A stretch of 22,656 bases of DNA from a virus (IMGVR_UViG_3300045008_000273:1-22656), one strand, 5' to 3'; positions 1-8,717 are shown, counted from the first letter of the stretch. Numbers and translations are program-made. The notes: a model not told the origin generated them from the sequence alone.

Positions 1-3000
1 ACTATAGTCTCTGTGGGATTGTTTAAGATTTTTAAGCATCTGTTTCCCATGTTTTTCAAGAACTTTGTCCACACCCTTAGCATCTATAGCATTTACTTGT
101 GGGGCATAAGTAAAATTAATTGAAGAGCCTGATTGTGGGACATAGCCCGCATTCACAGCATTAAGGAATGGCACACCTACTGCATCTACTCCTCTGCGGG
201 ATATCATATATTCGCCGGTTTGGCCAATAATCAACCTTTCATCGGAAGCAATATTCCAACCGGAATGAGCATAAACTGGAATATGTCCACCCTGATGCAT
301 AATCAAACCGCCGGAGTGTAAGATCTTGGCCTGCATTAACATAGCAACAATTTGAAGAGCAAGTGCTGCGGCTTGTAATACCATACCTGCTGCTACCAAT
401 CCTTGAGAACCAGTCATAAGTCCCAAAGCAGCTAGTCCCATACCAGCAGCACTTATTCCCATTGCCATGCTACTCATCATTCCAGCTTGACCAGCCATCT
501 GACCTTGCACACCAGATTTATATTGAGCAGGAACAGCAGTACCACCAAAATATGCTACAGAAGGTTTCCAAAGTCCCACAGCTTGACCAAACAAAGTTAC
601 TACTTTAAGGAGGCCACCAAATATACCCGAACCACCACCGCCTCCTCCCCCAAAGCCACCCACAGAACCTGGGGCAGAACTTTCGGCTGCGGAAATCATT
701 CCTTCCGCAGATTCACCATATGGTCCCACACCGGCCGCGGCTTTGTTGGCCCCGAAACCACCTAGACTACCAGGAACACCCCCACCCACACTAGGAACAG
801 CATTCCTTAAAACCTCAGCAGCTTCATAACAATACTTCAAAATGGCCAAACCAGCAGCAATACCACCCTGTTCGATAGTTGTAGCTGCCAACTTGGCTTG
901 GGTCTGTTGTGTTCCAACTTCTGTGCCAGTTATCCATTGCCAAAGTTTTGCTACTCCTGTGAATACCTGACCAACTCCTAAATCTAAGCCCTTTTGCAGC
1001 AAACTACTTACTATAGTTCGAGCAATCGCTTTTAAATCAAACCCTTTCCCGCTGAAATAATTAATAAGCTGCTCTCCAATACCTTTACTAACCTGCTGTT
1101 CTACATCTTCTAAAACACTTTTCACTATCCCAGATATTTCTGTTAGGCTTTTTTTAATTCTCTCTAATGCCCAAATATTAATACCACCTAAAATATCCTG
1201 AGTTTCCCACTTCTTAACTGTCAACTGATATCTTTGGGCAGCTTGTTCAAGAAGCAACAAAGTGGCTAATTCTTCTTTCTGCACACTACTAAGATTTTGA
1301 TTTTTCTCAAGATATTCGGCCAAATCAATTTTTGCCACAGCCTGTTGTATGTGCAAACTAGCTTCTTGATATTTTAATTGGTCTGTAACAAGGGGCATAT
1401 TAGAACTGAGGCCAGAAAGGTATTTTTCATACTGACCAAGTATGCTTTTTTGTGCTTCCAGTTTGTTAAGCTGACTTTTAAGAAGATCATCTTTTTCTTT
1501 TTCTTTAATAATATTTTCGGTGTTCTTTCTTAGATATTCTACTATGTGTGTCCCATGTATTTGGTCGTAGGCTTCTAAACCTGCATCTAATATCAGTTGT
1601 TCTGTTTTAGAACGGAGTATTTCTTTCTCAAATCCTAAAGCGTATGTTCTCCACTCATTCTGTTCTTGATATGTTAGGTTCATTCCAGCAAGAATGTCAG
1701 CCGTATTTTTGACCATTTCATTTATTTTAATGGTGTCATTCAATTCAGTTCTATACAGTTCTATGGCTTTTCCCAGTTCCTGTATCCCTTCCTTGTCATA
1801 ACCCCCCATCTTCGCCGCCAAAGCCTTGTCTGCCACTTGTTGCCATGCTTTCGTTGCATCTAAGCCAGTATATTTACTAAAGATCTTATTCACATAATCG
1901 TAAGTTTCTTTGCGAATACCAGTTCTCGGCGCACCAGCTTCTATCCATTTATCTACATTCGCAGGACCCCAGTTGTATGCCATTAAGGCCAACCATCTAT
2001 CTTTAAATTTATCTAACATTAAATCAAAATATTTTGCCCCACCCATAATATTTTGGCGTGGATCAAAAATATCTGTCACCTCCATATCCAGAGCTGTGCC
2101 CGGCATTAATTGCATAAGTCCCTTTGCCCCCTTGGGGGAGACAGCCCCAACTCTGCCGCCAGATTCTGCAGCTATCATAATTCTGATAAAATCGGCACCT
2201 ATTCTTGGATATTTGTTTGCTGCTTCTTCCACTGCATCAGCAATTTGTTGGCTCAAGGGCCTAGTATCTATTTGCAAAGGAAATTGGGGATATTTTCCTT
2301 CCATTTGTCTGCGGTATTCTAAACCACCCATAAAATTTTCAAAAATCTTATAATATCCCCCATAGTCTGTGGCATAGGCGCCACTCGGAGGTATAGGAAT
2401 ATTACTGTATGGGCTTGATTTTCCTTTATTCCCAAATCTGTCAAACAGTTTTAATAGTTCGTCTAATCTATCGGTCAGTTCTTCTATTTGAAACTTCCAA
2501 CTGTTGCCAAATCTAGTAGCTGACTCTACTCCCTTATCCCCTACAGATACCAAGGTCTTTTCTAGAGCAGAACCACCCTCCAAAAGACCAGACATAATAC
2601 CACCAAGGAAACCTCCTTCTTTAGAAGGTGTGAATTTCCTTCTCAATTCTTCATACTTAAATTCTATTTTTTTGGCTTCTCCTCCTATGGTGCCCCCTAC
2701 TATAGTATCTAAGTAAAATTGGTAAAATTCTCTATTGGATTTTTCTATCCCCTCCTTAATAATTTTATCCCGTAGTTCATATAATTGTCTCTCGAAAGCT
2801 ATTGACATTTTTTGGGTTTCCCCAAATTCTCTCATTTTTGTTATTGATTTTTCTATAGAATCATTCAACTTAAACATATGGGACACTATCCTACCAAAAT
2901 GATTTTCAGTTGACTTGCCTAGTTCTTGTCCCATAGTGGCTATAAGGGAATTGGCAGAAGTTAAGGCTGCGACAGCTTCTTCCTTCCACTGCCTGACCCA

Positions 3001-4653
3001 AGGCTCCTGTTGGGTAGGTGGTAATCCTGTTGGAACCTGAAGACCCTTTTGTAAAGCTTCTATTGCTTCTTCCGCTTCTTTCCAGGTCCTCTCTTTTATC
3101 TCAGTCCATTCATTTAATAGTTCCCACCAACTCCTGGATCCTGTCTTCATGGCTTCCAAATATTCTTTAAAAGAAGCGGTTCCACTTTCAGACAACCTTC
3201 TTAAATACTCTTCTTCAACTTTTTTTGCTGTGGCTCTTTCTAATTGCAGCTGGGCTAGCAGCCCTATCCCCCCGCCTATGCCCATTCCTATGCCTGCCCC
3301 CTGTGGACCAAAGCGAGCTCCTGCTATACCACCAGCTACAGCACCAGCAATTGGCCAACCTGGATATCCCAACCCCCCAGCAGCAATTCCTCCTGCTGTA
3401 GCTCCTCCAGCAATAGCCCCAGGAATACCCCTAACTGCAAGACCAACACCAGCCCCAATTATTGCTGCCATTACGGGGTCTTTTACTAGATCTTTGATTG
3501 TTATAAGCAATTCTTTTATTACATACAAGACATTTCTAACCCCATCCCAAGCACCTTTTAATTGGGAACCGATATATTCTCTATTTTCTCTGATGTATTT
3601 ATTAATTTCCTTTATCCAATTAACAGTTTCTTGATAGGGGTCTATCATCCCAGTCCTTATTGCTTGGCGCATATAAGTACTTGTAGTAGATATTTGGGCC
3701 AGTAGAGTATCTTCAACAAAGGGCCTAGCTACTTCCATACCAGGAAGCATGCGAGCTAGAGGTTCAAGGCTCCCCGTCCTGCGGATTTCATCGAAAACTT
3801 CGTGCCAAGCCCCACCAAGTCTATCCTTCACCAACCTAGCCAATTGGTCAGTTGCCCTAGCTTGGCCAGTTAAAGCAGCCCGCAATTCTTGTGCAATTTG
3901 TACACTGCTGGTTTGCCCAACAGTTAGAAGTTTGACCTTGTCAACAATAATACCGAGATACTCTATTTCTTCCCCCTGAAGAACAATTCTGTTTTGGGCT
4001 AAAATATTCCAACCTTGAATAAGTTCTTGACCAGTAGCAAAATATTTAGCAGCAGCCATTTCTAACTTTTCATAAGTATCTCGTGCGTAACTAAGATTTT
4101 GAATAAAATTGCCATATGCATTAGACTGATCTTTGGCCATATCAGTCATAGTGGCAGCAATACCAATAGTAGTAACATGGTATTCGTCAACCACATTTAA
4201 TGCTGATTTCATTATATCAATGGCAGTACGAAGAGAATAATAAGCTACGGCTATGGAAGCAATAATGCGGGCAGTTCTTAAAAGGCGATCATTTAAGTAT
4301 TCTACAGTAGATTTGTGTGATTCAAATTCCCTCCCCTGTCTGGCTAAAACAACATTAACTTTATTTCCAGTTTCCCCTATAGTTTTAATTGCTTCATTTA
4401 TCTGTTTGTTCGCGGCAATTGCTTCATTTGTGCCAGAAGTTCTAACTCTGATTGTTGCTCCTTTTATTCCTTCCGTTTTCATTTTTTCTAGCAAGCCAAT
4501 AGCTTCTTGCACAGAAGTTGCGTCAACATTCAATCTAACTGGAGTTTTGCTGGCAGCTGCGCCCTTAGCCTTTATTTCATCAATGGCTTTTCTGGCCTGT
4601 TCTTCACCTTCAACTTTTATCTCTATTGCCAGCCTAGTTACGTCTATGTCCAC
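1..4653 (-). CDS. Tail tape measure protein with internal lytic transglycosylase domain (C-terminus beyond left edge)
   Basis: I read this frame through to base 1 and found no stop, giving at least 1,551 codons with the C-terminus missing. It sets tail length and is ejected with the DNA. The order is: an N-terminal helical region; a Gly/Ala-rich hydrophobic segment at about residues 390-470; long charged helical stretches; a goose-type SLT transglycosylase domain at about 810-905; more coiled coil to about 1270; then a Gly-rich and membrane-like segment at about 1280-1440. The SLT domain shows AAESGG with candidate catalytic Glu830, SPKGAKGLMQLMPGTA near 840-855 and AYNWGP near 893, all hallmark motifs, so it probably cuts peptidoglycan during DNA entry. 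The best start is GTG at 4653, about nine bases after AGGGAT. The upstream chaperone stop TAG lies in the same frame. Position after the G/G-T pair is the standard tape measure locus. Confidence 0.93.
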   Translation of the reverse strand, partial: MDIDVTRLAIEIKVEGEEQARKAIDEIKAKGAAASKTPVRLNVDATSVQEAIGLLEKMKTEGIKGATIRVRTSGTNEAIAANKQINEAIKTIGETGNKVNVVLARQGREFESHKSTVEYLNDRLLRTARIIASIAVAYYSLRTAIDIMKSALNVVDEYHVTTIGIAATMTDMAKDQSNAYGNFIQNLSYARDTYEKLEMAAAKYFATGQELIQGWNILAQNRIVLQGEEIEYLGIIVDKVKLLTVGQTSSVQIAQELRAALTGQARATDQLARLVKDRLGGAWHEVFDEIRRTGSLEPLARMLPGMEVARPFVEDTLLAQISTTSTYMRQAIRTGMIDPYQETVNWIKEINKYIRENREYIGSQLKGAWDGVRNVLYVIKELLITIKDLVKDPVMAAIIGAGVGLAVRGIPGAIAGGATAGGIAAGGLGYPGWPIAGAVAGGIAGARFGPQGAGIGMGIGGGIGLLAQLQLERATAKKVEEEYLRRLSESGTASFKEYLEAMKTGSRSWWELLNEWTEIKERTWKEAEEAIEALQKGLQVPTGLPPTQQEPWVRQWKEEAVAALTSANSLIATMGQELGKSTENHFGRIVSHMFKLNDSIEKSITKMREFGETQKMSIAFERQLYELRDKIIKEGIEKSNREFYQFYLDTIVGGTIGGEAKKIEFKYEELRRKFTPSKEGGFLGGIMSGLLEGGSALEKTLVSVGDKGVESATRFGNSWKFQIEELTDRLDELLKLFDRFGNKGKSSPYSNIPIPPSGAYATDYGGYYKIFENFMGGLEYRRQMEGKYPQFPLQIDTRPLSQQIADAVEEAANKYPRIGADFIRIMIAAESGGRVGAVSPKGAKGLMQLMPGTALDMEVTDIFDPRQNIMGGAKYFDLMLDKFKDRWLALMAYNWGPANVDKWIEAGAPRTGIRKETYDYVNKIFSKYTGLDATKAWQQVADKALAAKMGGYDKEGIQELGKAIELYRTELNDTIKINEMVKNTADILAGMNLTYQEQNEWRTYALGFEKEILRSKTEQLILDAGLEAYDQIHGTHIVEYLRKNTENIIKEKEKDDLLKSQLNKLEAQKSILGQYEKYLSGLSSNMPLVTDQLKYQEASLHIQQAVAKIDLAEYLEKNQNLSSVQKEELATLLLLEQAAQRYQLTVKKWETQDILGGINIWALERIKKSLTEISGIVKSVLEDVEQQVSKGIGEQLINYFSGKGFDLKAIARTIVSSLLQKGLDLGVGQVFTGVAKLWQWITGTEVGTQQTQAKLAATTIEQGGIAAGLAILKYCYEAAEVLRNAVPSVGGGVPGSLGGFGANKAAAGVGPYGESAEGMISAAESSAPGSVGGFGGGGGGGSGIFGGLLKVVTLFGQAVGLWKPSVAYFGGTAVPAQYKSGVQGQMAGQAGMMSSMAMGISAAGMGLAALGLMTGSQGLVAAGMVLQAAALALQIVAMLMQAKILHSGGLIMHQGGHIPVYAHSGWNIASDERLIIGQTGEYMISRRGVDAVGVPFLNAVNAGYVPQSGSSINFTYAPQVNAIDAKGVDKVLEKHGKQMLKNLKQSHRDYS

Positions 4654-4665
4654 GTTGTAATATCC

Positions 4666-5058
4666 CTATTTGTTTTTCTTCTTACTTCTTTTTTCAAGTT
4701 CTTCATTAACATATTCCATATAACAATTATCTAAATCTCTTATCGTGTTGATTTCCCACGGATTTAGATAAATACCCATATTAAAAGACCAAGCTACTAT
4801 TTCTCGATGGTTAATTGGGGATGGTCCAAACCCACCCCCCCCAACACCAGAACGTAAATCCCAAAACCAATCCCAAAGGTGTTTAGCTTCTATTGGTATA
4901 AGCAATTCCTTATCCAACAGAGGATCTTTGACTTTATATCCAGTTGATTTCCACGCCTGCTCTAGTTTTGACCTAAGCGAAACTCCTTTTTCATCTGGAT
5001 AATCTAAATGTAAAATGTCTTTACAAGCTTGAAGCAACCATTCCTTTATTTCTTCAAG
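4666..5058 (-). CDS. Tail assembly chaperone, G-T extension expressed by -1 frameshift
   Basis: This open frame has no convincing start of its own. It overlaps the end of the G-like gene in the -1 frame and joins it at the slippery heptamer at 5058-5064, adding 130 residues to the first 129 of the G-like protein (about 259 in total, close to lambda gpG-T). The extension is helical, with Trp-rich and Gly-rich patches (WDWFWDLRSGVGGGGFG) and a lysine-rich tail (EKRSKKKNK). In lambda-like phages the T part binds the tape measure and recruits tail tube subunits. A TTG at 5037 is the only in-frame start-like codon, and it lacks a useful Shine-Dalgarno site. The stop TAG is in frame with the tape measure start 12 bases downstream. 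Confidence 0.85.
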   Translation of the reverse strand, partial: LEEIKEWLLQACKDILHLDYPDEKGVSLRSKLEQAWKSTGYKVKDPLLDKELLIPIEAKHLWDWFWDLRSGVGGGGFGPSPINHREIVAWSFNMGIYLNPWEINTIRDLDNCYMEYVNEELEKRSKKKNK

Positions 5059-5444
5059 AAAAAACTCCTGTCCTCCATAAAACTAATACACTGTTCCCTG
5101 AGCCAAAGAAGTTCGGTATAAACCATTTTAGCATTTTCATAACTGTATTCTAATGGTTGGCCCTTCCATTCTATGTTGCGCCAACCAAGAGTACACCTAG
5201 CCACCAATTCGATGGTCTCTTGTTCCATTTCTTCAGAAGTCAATTGAATCCGGATTCCTGTCCTACGAAAAGCCCCTTTCATCCTTTTATTTGCGATTTT
5301 ATGTTGGGCATCCTGATAAATTTTGCTGTCTACCCCCGCAAGAACTATAAAAGCTCCAATAGGAACACCTGTTGCGGGATGAGCAATTTCCATTTCAGCC
5401 CCGACTTCAGCTTGGGGTGCCACATCTAGCGTAATTAGATCCAT
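5046..5444 (-). CDS. Tail assembly chaperone, G-like
   Basis: This 132-residue protein has the usual opening of phage tail chaperones: an acidic N-terminus, then HPATGVPIGAFIVLAGVDSK, followed by helices with basic residues. Such proteins coat the tape measure and keep it soluble before tube polymerisation, and they are not in the finished virion. It lies between the tail tube region and the tape measure, the canonical locus. Its last codons (AGT TTT TTC TTG AAG AAA TAA) contain the slippery site that makes the longer G-T fusion. Start ATG at 5444. Family assignment rests on motif pattern, length, position and the frameshift; no search was run. Confidence 0.85.
   Translation of the reverse strand: MDLITLDVAPQAEVGAEMEIAHPATGVPIGAFIVLAGVDSKIYQDAQHKIANKRMKGAFRRTGIRIQLTSEEMEQETIELVARCTLGWRNIEWKGQPLEYSYENAKMVYTELLWLREQCISFMEDRSFFLKK
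5058..5064 (-). promoter_or_regulatory. Programmed -1 ribosomal frameshift site (T TTT TTC)
   Basis: Read on the minus strand, the heptamer T TTT TTC sits exactly in the zero frame of the G-like gene (codons AGT TTT TTC). Slipping back one base gives TTT TTT CTT GAA GAA, which opens the 130-residue T frame without a stop. A GGAGG sequence at 5072-5076 lies seven bases upstream, where an internal Shine-Dalgarno can stimulate slippage as in dnaX. X XXY YYZ heptamers in tail chaperone genes are an established phage feature. Efficiency is unknown, and I did not model a downstream hairpin. Confidence 0.88.
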
Positions 5445-5454
5445 AAAAACTCCT

Positions 5455-5874
5455 TTATCTTCCGGTTATTATTGCTTCAGTAAGCAATTTTACTTGACTC
5501 AAAATTTGGTCTTGGCCTTGCTTAAGAACAGCCAAATTCATCTTTAAATCAGACAATGTGTGTTGGTGCTCATCGTATTTATCAAACAGCGCATTAATCT
5601 TTGTTTGATTTTGAAGACTTCTCTCATATTCAGCCAAATGAGCAGGACAGTTATCAGGACAAATTACTATAGGTTTTTCTATGTCAACTATAGCTGACCC
5701 TAAAGTGACTATGCGAAATTTAATTAAAGCATATCCAATTAAAACAAAAATGAATACAGTTGACACTATTCCGGCACCCAACCCCAGCAAGACATCCAAA
5801 ATAGAAAAGTCTATGGTTTGGGGTTGGGTTACTGGAATATTACTACTTGCAACAGCAGCAAGGAAGCCCTCCAT
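5455..5874 (-). CDS. Single-pass membrane protein with C-terminal coiled coil, unknown function
   Basis: This 139-residue protein has a short N-terminus, one strongly hydrophobic helix at about residues 27-51 (rich in Gly, Val, Ile, Phe), a CPDNCPAH motif at 72-79 and a predicted coiled coil at about 84-136 with regular Leu/Ile spacing. Start ATG at 5874 follows GGAGGG at good spacing. It lies between the tail tube gene and the tail chaperones, where most siphoviruses carry no membrane protein. I do not recognise the family. The layout (one membrane helix, then coiled coil) could fit a membrane-anchored moron, a holin-like or XhlA-like factor in reversed order, or a superinfection-exclusion protein. 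None of these is shown by the sequence. Confidence 0.7.
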   Translation of the reverse strand: MEGFLAAVASSNIPVTQPQTIDFSILDVLLGLGAGIVSTVFIFVLIGYALIKFRIVTLGSAIVDIEKPIVICPDNCPAHLAEYERSLQNQTKINALFDKYDEHQHTLSDLKMNLAVLKQGQDQILSQVKLLTEAIITGR

Positions 5875-5900
5875 GTTTGTATCCCTCCATATCGGACTTC

Positions 5901-7055
5901 CTATGCTATCTTAGTTATCCGCAAATTAGTCCTGTCCGTAGTGCTGTATAACGCCTGATAATCCATTTTTAGGGTTATGGGGTTTTCGTCAGAAACAGAG
6001 TTATCCCCAGAACCATATTTTACGTTAGGGAGATAAAAACGATAAGAACTGCCTCCCACATCCCCAGAACCTAAATAGAATTCTATGCTGGAAGTTGTTT
6101 CATTCTCGAACTTATTCAGCATAGTAAGATTCTGGAAATAAACTTCCAAACTGCCGGAAACATTAGAACGACTCAAAACAATGGCTGGCGTTTCGTCATC
6201 CCCAATAACAAACGTTGGGTCTCCCCCGTTATCCAGTTTAAGGTCTATGCTAGTTACATATCCAACAGCAGAACCACCTTCACTTATTGCGCCAGTAAAA
6301 CTGTCATAAGGCGAATTAGTTTGTGAAGCTGTTGGGTCACTATCCACAGGAGTTGAGGTTGCTGAAGACCCCTTACCTAAAATACCGAACTCCCCTGTAA
6401 CAATGGCGTTGGGTTTCACAGAAAGGGAAAGAGTGTTTATTACACAACCAGTGAATATCTGATATTTGACAATATCCCCAAATTCTCTTTCGATAGTAAA
6501 AGATCTTTGGGTAGTTCCCACCAGAAGAGACGGTTGGCGAGTCACACTAACAGTAGCCCCCACTGCTTTAGTGACCAGTGAGGTGCTTACAGTAAGTGTT
6601 TTAGCTACGTGAGCAGTAACTCTGTGTACAGCATTAAGTGTGAGACCAGCCGTGCCAGTAAAACCAGAGATAGCTATGAGGTCTCCTGTTGCTATGGAAG
6701 TAAAAGTGGTTGCAGTAGCATAAAATTGATTATTTGGAGCCCCCTGGGCACCAATATCCGCGCCAGTTTTGGCATATGCCACCTGCCAAGTCCCACAAAG
6801 GACAGCTTGTAACATAGAATCGAACTCCGCATAACTCATCTCAAAGCCAATATTCCCACTAACTCTTTTCGTTCCGTGGCGAAAATCAGTTATCTGCCTA
6901 TCATCCCGAAGTTCTCCACTTTGGAATGTGTCTTTGTTGAGAATCAAACTACAAGAAGTGTGTCTCAATTTAGTCATGGTAGCAGGACTAGTCCCAAAAA
7001 CAGTTTCGGAACCAACACACAGTCCATGAAAACCACCACTAGCAAATACGGTCAT
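5901..7055 (-). CDS. Major tail protein (tail tube subunit, Phage_tube_2-like)
   Basis: This 384-residue, beta-rich protein has low charge density. Near residues 44-66 it carries a pattern (SGELRDDRQITDFRHGT, then SGNIGFEMSYAEFD) that I recognise from siphovirus tail tube proteins of the Phage_tube_2 type. The polymer forms the tail tube around the tape measure. A Ser/Thr-rich stretch near 145-165 and a low-complexity linker near 230-260 suggest a two-part fold with a surface insertion. Start ATG at 7055 follows CGGAGG. It sits just after the tail terminator gene in reading direction and before the chaperones, as expected. Confidence 0.87.
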   Translation of the reverse strand: MTVFASGGFHGLCVGSETVFGTSPATMTKLRHTSCSLILNKDTFQSGELRDDRQITDFRHGTKRVSGNIGFEMSYAEFDSMLQAVLCGTWQVAYAKTGADIGAQGAPNNQFYATATTFTSIATGDLIAISGFTGTAGLTLNAVHRVTAHVAKTLTVSTSLVTKAVGATVSVTRQPSLLVGTTQRSFTIEREFGDIVKYQIFTGCVINTLSLSVKPNAIVTGEFGILGKGSSATSTPVDSDPTASQTNSPYDSFTGAISEGGSAVGYVTSIDLKLDNGGDPTFVIGDDETPAIVLSRSNVSGSLEVYFQNLTMLNKFENETTSSIEFYLGSGDVGGSSYRFYLPNVKYGSGDNSVSDENPITLKMDYQALYSTTDRTNLRITKIA

Positions 7056-7121
7056 TTTGTTATATCCTCCGGAGTATTATTACCCACATAGTTACATTCT
7101 GGGGAAATGTTCCCATGGGGA

Positions 7122-7541
7122 CTATGTTGAAAATGCAAAATACACAATACTTACAGGTATCCTGTACCAACTACCACTACTATCATAATATCCAGGTGCT
7201 GGATATGCTTGCCTGATTTTCACAGTTATATCGTTATAAGTACAGCTAGTGCCACGAGCAAAATAGTTTGCTATTTTACCAGCTTTTTCTTTAGCTGCCC
7301 CTCTTCCTTTTCCTGCTGGATATACACAAGATATTTGGTATATTCCAGCATATTCCTCCCAACAATTTGGACCCAAGGTAACAGGTAAAGTTACAGCCGG
7401 GAGCAACCAAGCCTCTAAATATTCCCTTCCATTCGTAGGGGTGTAATCAGTATTCTCCCAAACAATATCTATTGTGGGAGTCATCAAAGTTAGATGTTTA
7501 TTAAGTGCACAATCTATATAGTAGTCGGGATATGAACTCAT
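7122..7541 (-). CDS. Tail terminator protein (DUF4128-like)
   Basis: This 139-residue protein shows the pattern of siphovirus tail terminators: an EAWLLPA strand near residue 42, then YAGIYQISCVYPAGKGRGAAKEKAGKIANYF, with a conserved glycine-rich turn and following helix. These proteins form a ring that caps the finished tail tube and contacts the head. It sits between the HK97 gp10-like gene (stop seven bases before its start) and the tail tube gene. The Shine-Dalgarno site is weak (GGTGG), so translational coupling to the upstream gene is plausible. Assigned from pattern and order, not a search. Confidence 0.78.
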   Translation of the reverse strand: MSSYPDYYIDCALNKHLTLMTPTIDIVWENTDYTPTNGREYLEAWLLPAVTLPVTLGPNCWEEYAGIYQISCVYPAGKGRGAAKEKAGKIANYFARGTSCTYNDITVKIRQAYPAPGYYDSSGSWYRIPVSIVYFAFST

Positions 7542-7547
7542 TTGTAT

Positions 7548-8081
7548 TTAATCCACCCGAACAAATCTTTTACTATTCAGTACTGCTTGGCGGTATATTC
7601 CCAATGGAGCTTGTCCACTATGCCCAAATTCTAGGGGTTGAGCATAAACCAAATTATTAAATAGATATATGGAAGAACCCAACTTAAATCTATTTAAACT
7701 AGATTCCCCCTTTACTATAGTTGGTCCTGCATCAAAAATAACTACCCCCCTTTCGGAACTTACTCTTTTTGGGGGCCTTTCAGCATAAATCTTGCTTGAA
7801 TTCATTTTATCCACATCCATCTGATTGTTTGCCCGAAAAAGCCCAGTATCTACAGGACTAGTACGTATGATTTCTTTATATAAATTTAATGCAATTTTTC
7901 GCACCATTGTTTCTATCTTTTTAAATGATTTATTTTTGAACTTTTCCACATCTAGTGCAAATCTATCACCGAGGACATGACCCTTTCCCCCAGGCAGAAT
8001 ATCGCCAGTCTTAGAAGCTGGGTAGCGCCTGCTGCTAGTAGGAACCTCAAAGTCTTTAATGTTAAAATATGGGATTGGCAT
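7548..8081 (-). CDS. HK97 gp10-like neck/tail completion protein
   Basis: This 177-residue protein contains the HK97 gp10 signature: a helix with IALNLYKEIIRTSPVDTG near residues 85-97, then LFNNLVYAQPLEFGHSGQAP near 144-160, and a C-terminal helix. Members act at the head-tail interface. The first 50 residues are an extra basic extension (SSRRYPASKTG). The start ATG at 8081 follows GAGGAG, and that site lies inside the last codons of the upstream closure gene, so the two are tightly coupled. It precedes the tail terminator gene, the usual order. Confidence 0.8.
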   Translation of the reverse strand: MPIPYFNIKDFEVPTSSRRYPASKTGDILPGGKGHVLGDRFALDVEKFKNKSFKKIETMVRKIALNLYKEIIRTSPVDTGLFRANNQMDVDKMNSSKIYAERPPKRVSSERGVVIFDAGPTIVKGESSLNRFKLGSSIYLFNNLVYAQPLEFGHSGQAPLGIYRQAVLNSKRFVRVD

Positions 8082-8459
8082 TTAAGCTCCTCTATGTAAC
8101 CATAATCTCCAAATTAGAGAAATGGTTGCAGGTTTTATCTCCTCTGGGAAAACAATTTCATATTTTACCCCACCAACTAGTACTCTGTCCATTATAGTGG
8201 GAGTTACAGCCAAATCTTCAGAGGGAAGCAATCCAATCTTGTCCACTTTCTCTTCTAGTCCTGTTGGTATATCCCCAGCCAAGGATTTACCCCCAACACT
8301 CATAAACGCAATGTTTACAGCATACTCAGCGTACGTTGCTGTAGTATAATATCCAGTAATAGGCAAGAAAGTTGCCCCCGAAAATATACTAAGAGTAGCT
8401 GCTCTTCCATATTTGGTTATAAGAGTGGAAGCTCTACTAGCTAAGGCTTCATAATCCAA
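8082..8459 (-). CDS. Probable head closure / head-tail joining protein
   Basis: This 125-residue protein begins with a short helix (YEALASRASTLITKYGRAATL) and continues as a small beta-rich domain ending in IVFPEEIKPATISLIWRLWL. The opening phrase about an alpha helix leading into a beta barrel, and a length near 120, match head closure (stopper) proteins, as does the location between the connector adaptor and the gp10-like protein. The start must be TTG at 8459, because a TAA stop directly precedes it in frame; GGGGA lies 11 bases upstream. Function is inferred mainly from gene order and general fold pattern. Confidence 0.65.
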   Translation of the reverse strand: MDYEALASRASTLITKYGRAATLSIFSGATFLPITGYYTTATYAEYAVNIAFMSVGGKSLAGDIPTGLEEKVDKIGLLPSEDLAVTPTIMDRVLVGGVKYEIVFPEEIKPATISLIWRLWLHRGA

Positions 8460-8717
8460 TTATTTCTTGTTCCCCATTTTCTTCTGTTTTTTATTACCGT
8501 TCTCTTTCTTATTTTCTCCATTGCCCTTTCCAACAATAGTACTAGCAGCCTCAGCCCTCATTTTAGCTTCTTCTGCCAGCATTTTTGCCATTTTTTGAGC
8601 AGCAGACATCCTACCTTTGTCCATCTCAATCATTTTTGCTTGCATTAGGGTTTCAGCGTCCATTTTAGCTGCCCAATCTTTTTCTGTCATTTTAGCTGAT
8701 TCCAATATTTTTGCCAT
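8460..8717 (-). CDS. Small Ala/Lys/Met-rich coiled-coil protein, unknown function
   Basis: This 85-residue protein is almost entirely helical: a run of AKM, AKMI and AKML repeats over residues 1-60, then a Gly/Asn/Lys tail (ENKKENGNKKQKKMGNKK). I chose ATG at 8717 because AAAGGGG lies eight bases upstream. A longer reading from 8753 would overlap the adaptor gene and lacks a ribosome site. It sits between the head-tail adaptor and the closure gene, a place where most phages carry nothing. No family is recognised. It could be a DNA- or membrane-binding accessory protein, but that is a guess from charge. Confidence 0.65.
   Translation of the reverse strand: MAKILESAKMTEKDWAAKMDAETLMQAKMIEMDKGRMSAAQKMAKMLAEEAKMRAEAASTIVGKGNGENKKENGNKKQKKMGNKK

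Noticed and set aside
1910-2353. Plus-strand 147-residue open frame
   Set aside because: It lies opposite the transglycosylase domain, whose catalytic motifs are clear on the minus strand.
3149-3634. Plus-strand 161-residue Pro/Ala-rich open frame
   Set aside because: It is the antisense shadow of the Gly/Ala-rich hydrophobic segment of the tape measure and has no ribosome site.
4253-4660. Plus-strand 135-residue hydrophobic open frame
   Set aside because: Shadow of the tape measure N-terminus; its hydrophobic look comes from charged sense codons read backwards.
5968-5984. Third copy of the shared 17-bp element (ggggttttcgt)
   Set aside because: Only a partial match, lying inside the tail tube coding sequence.
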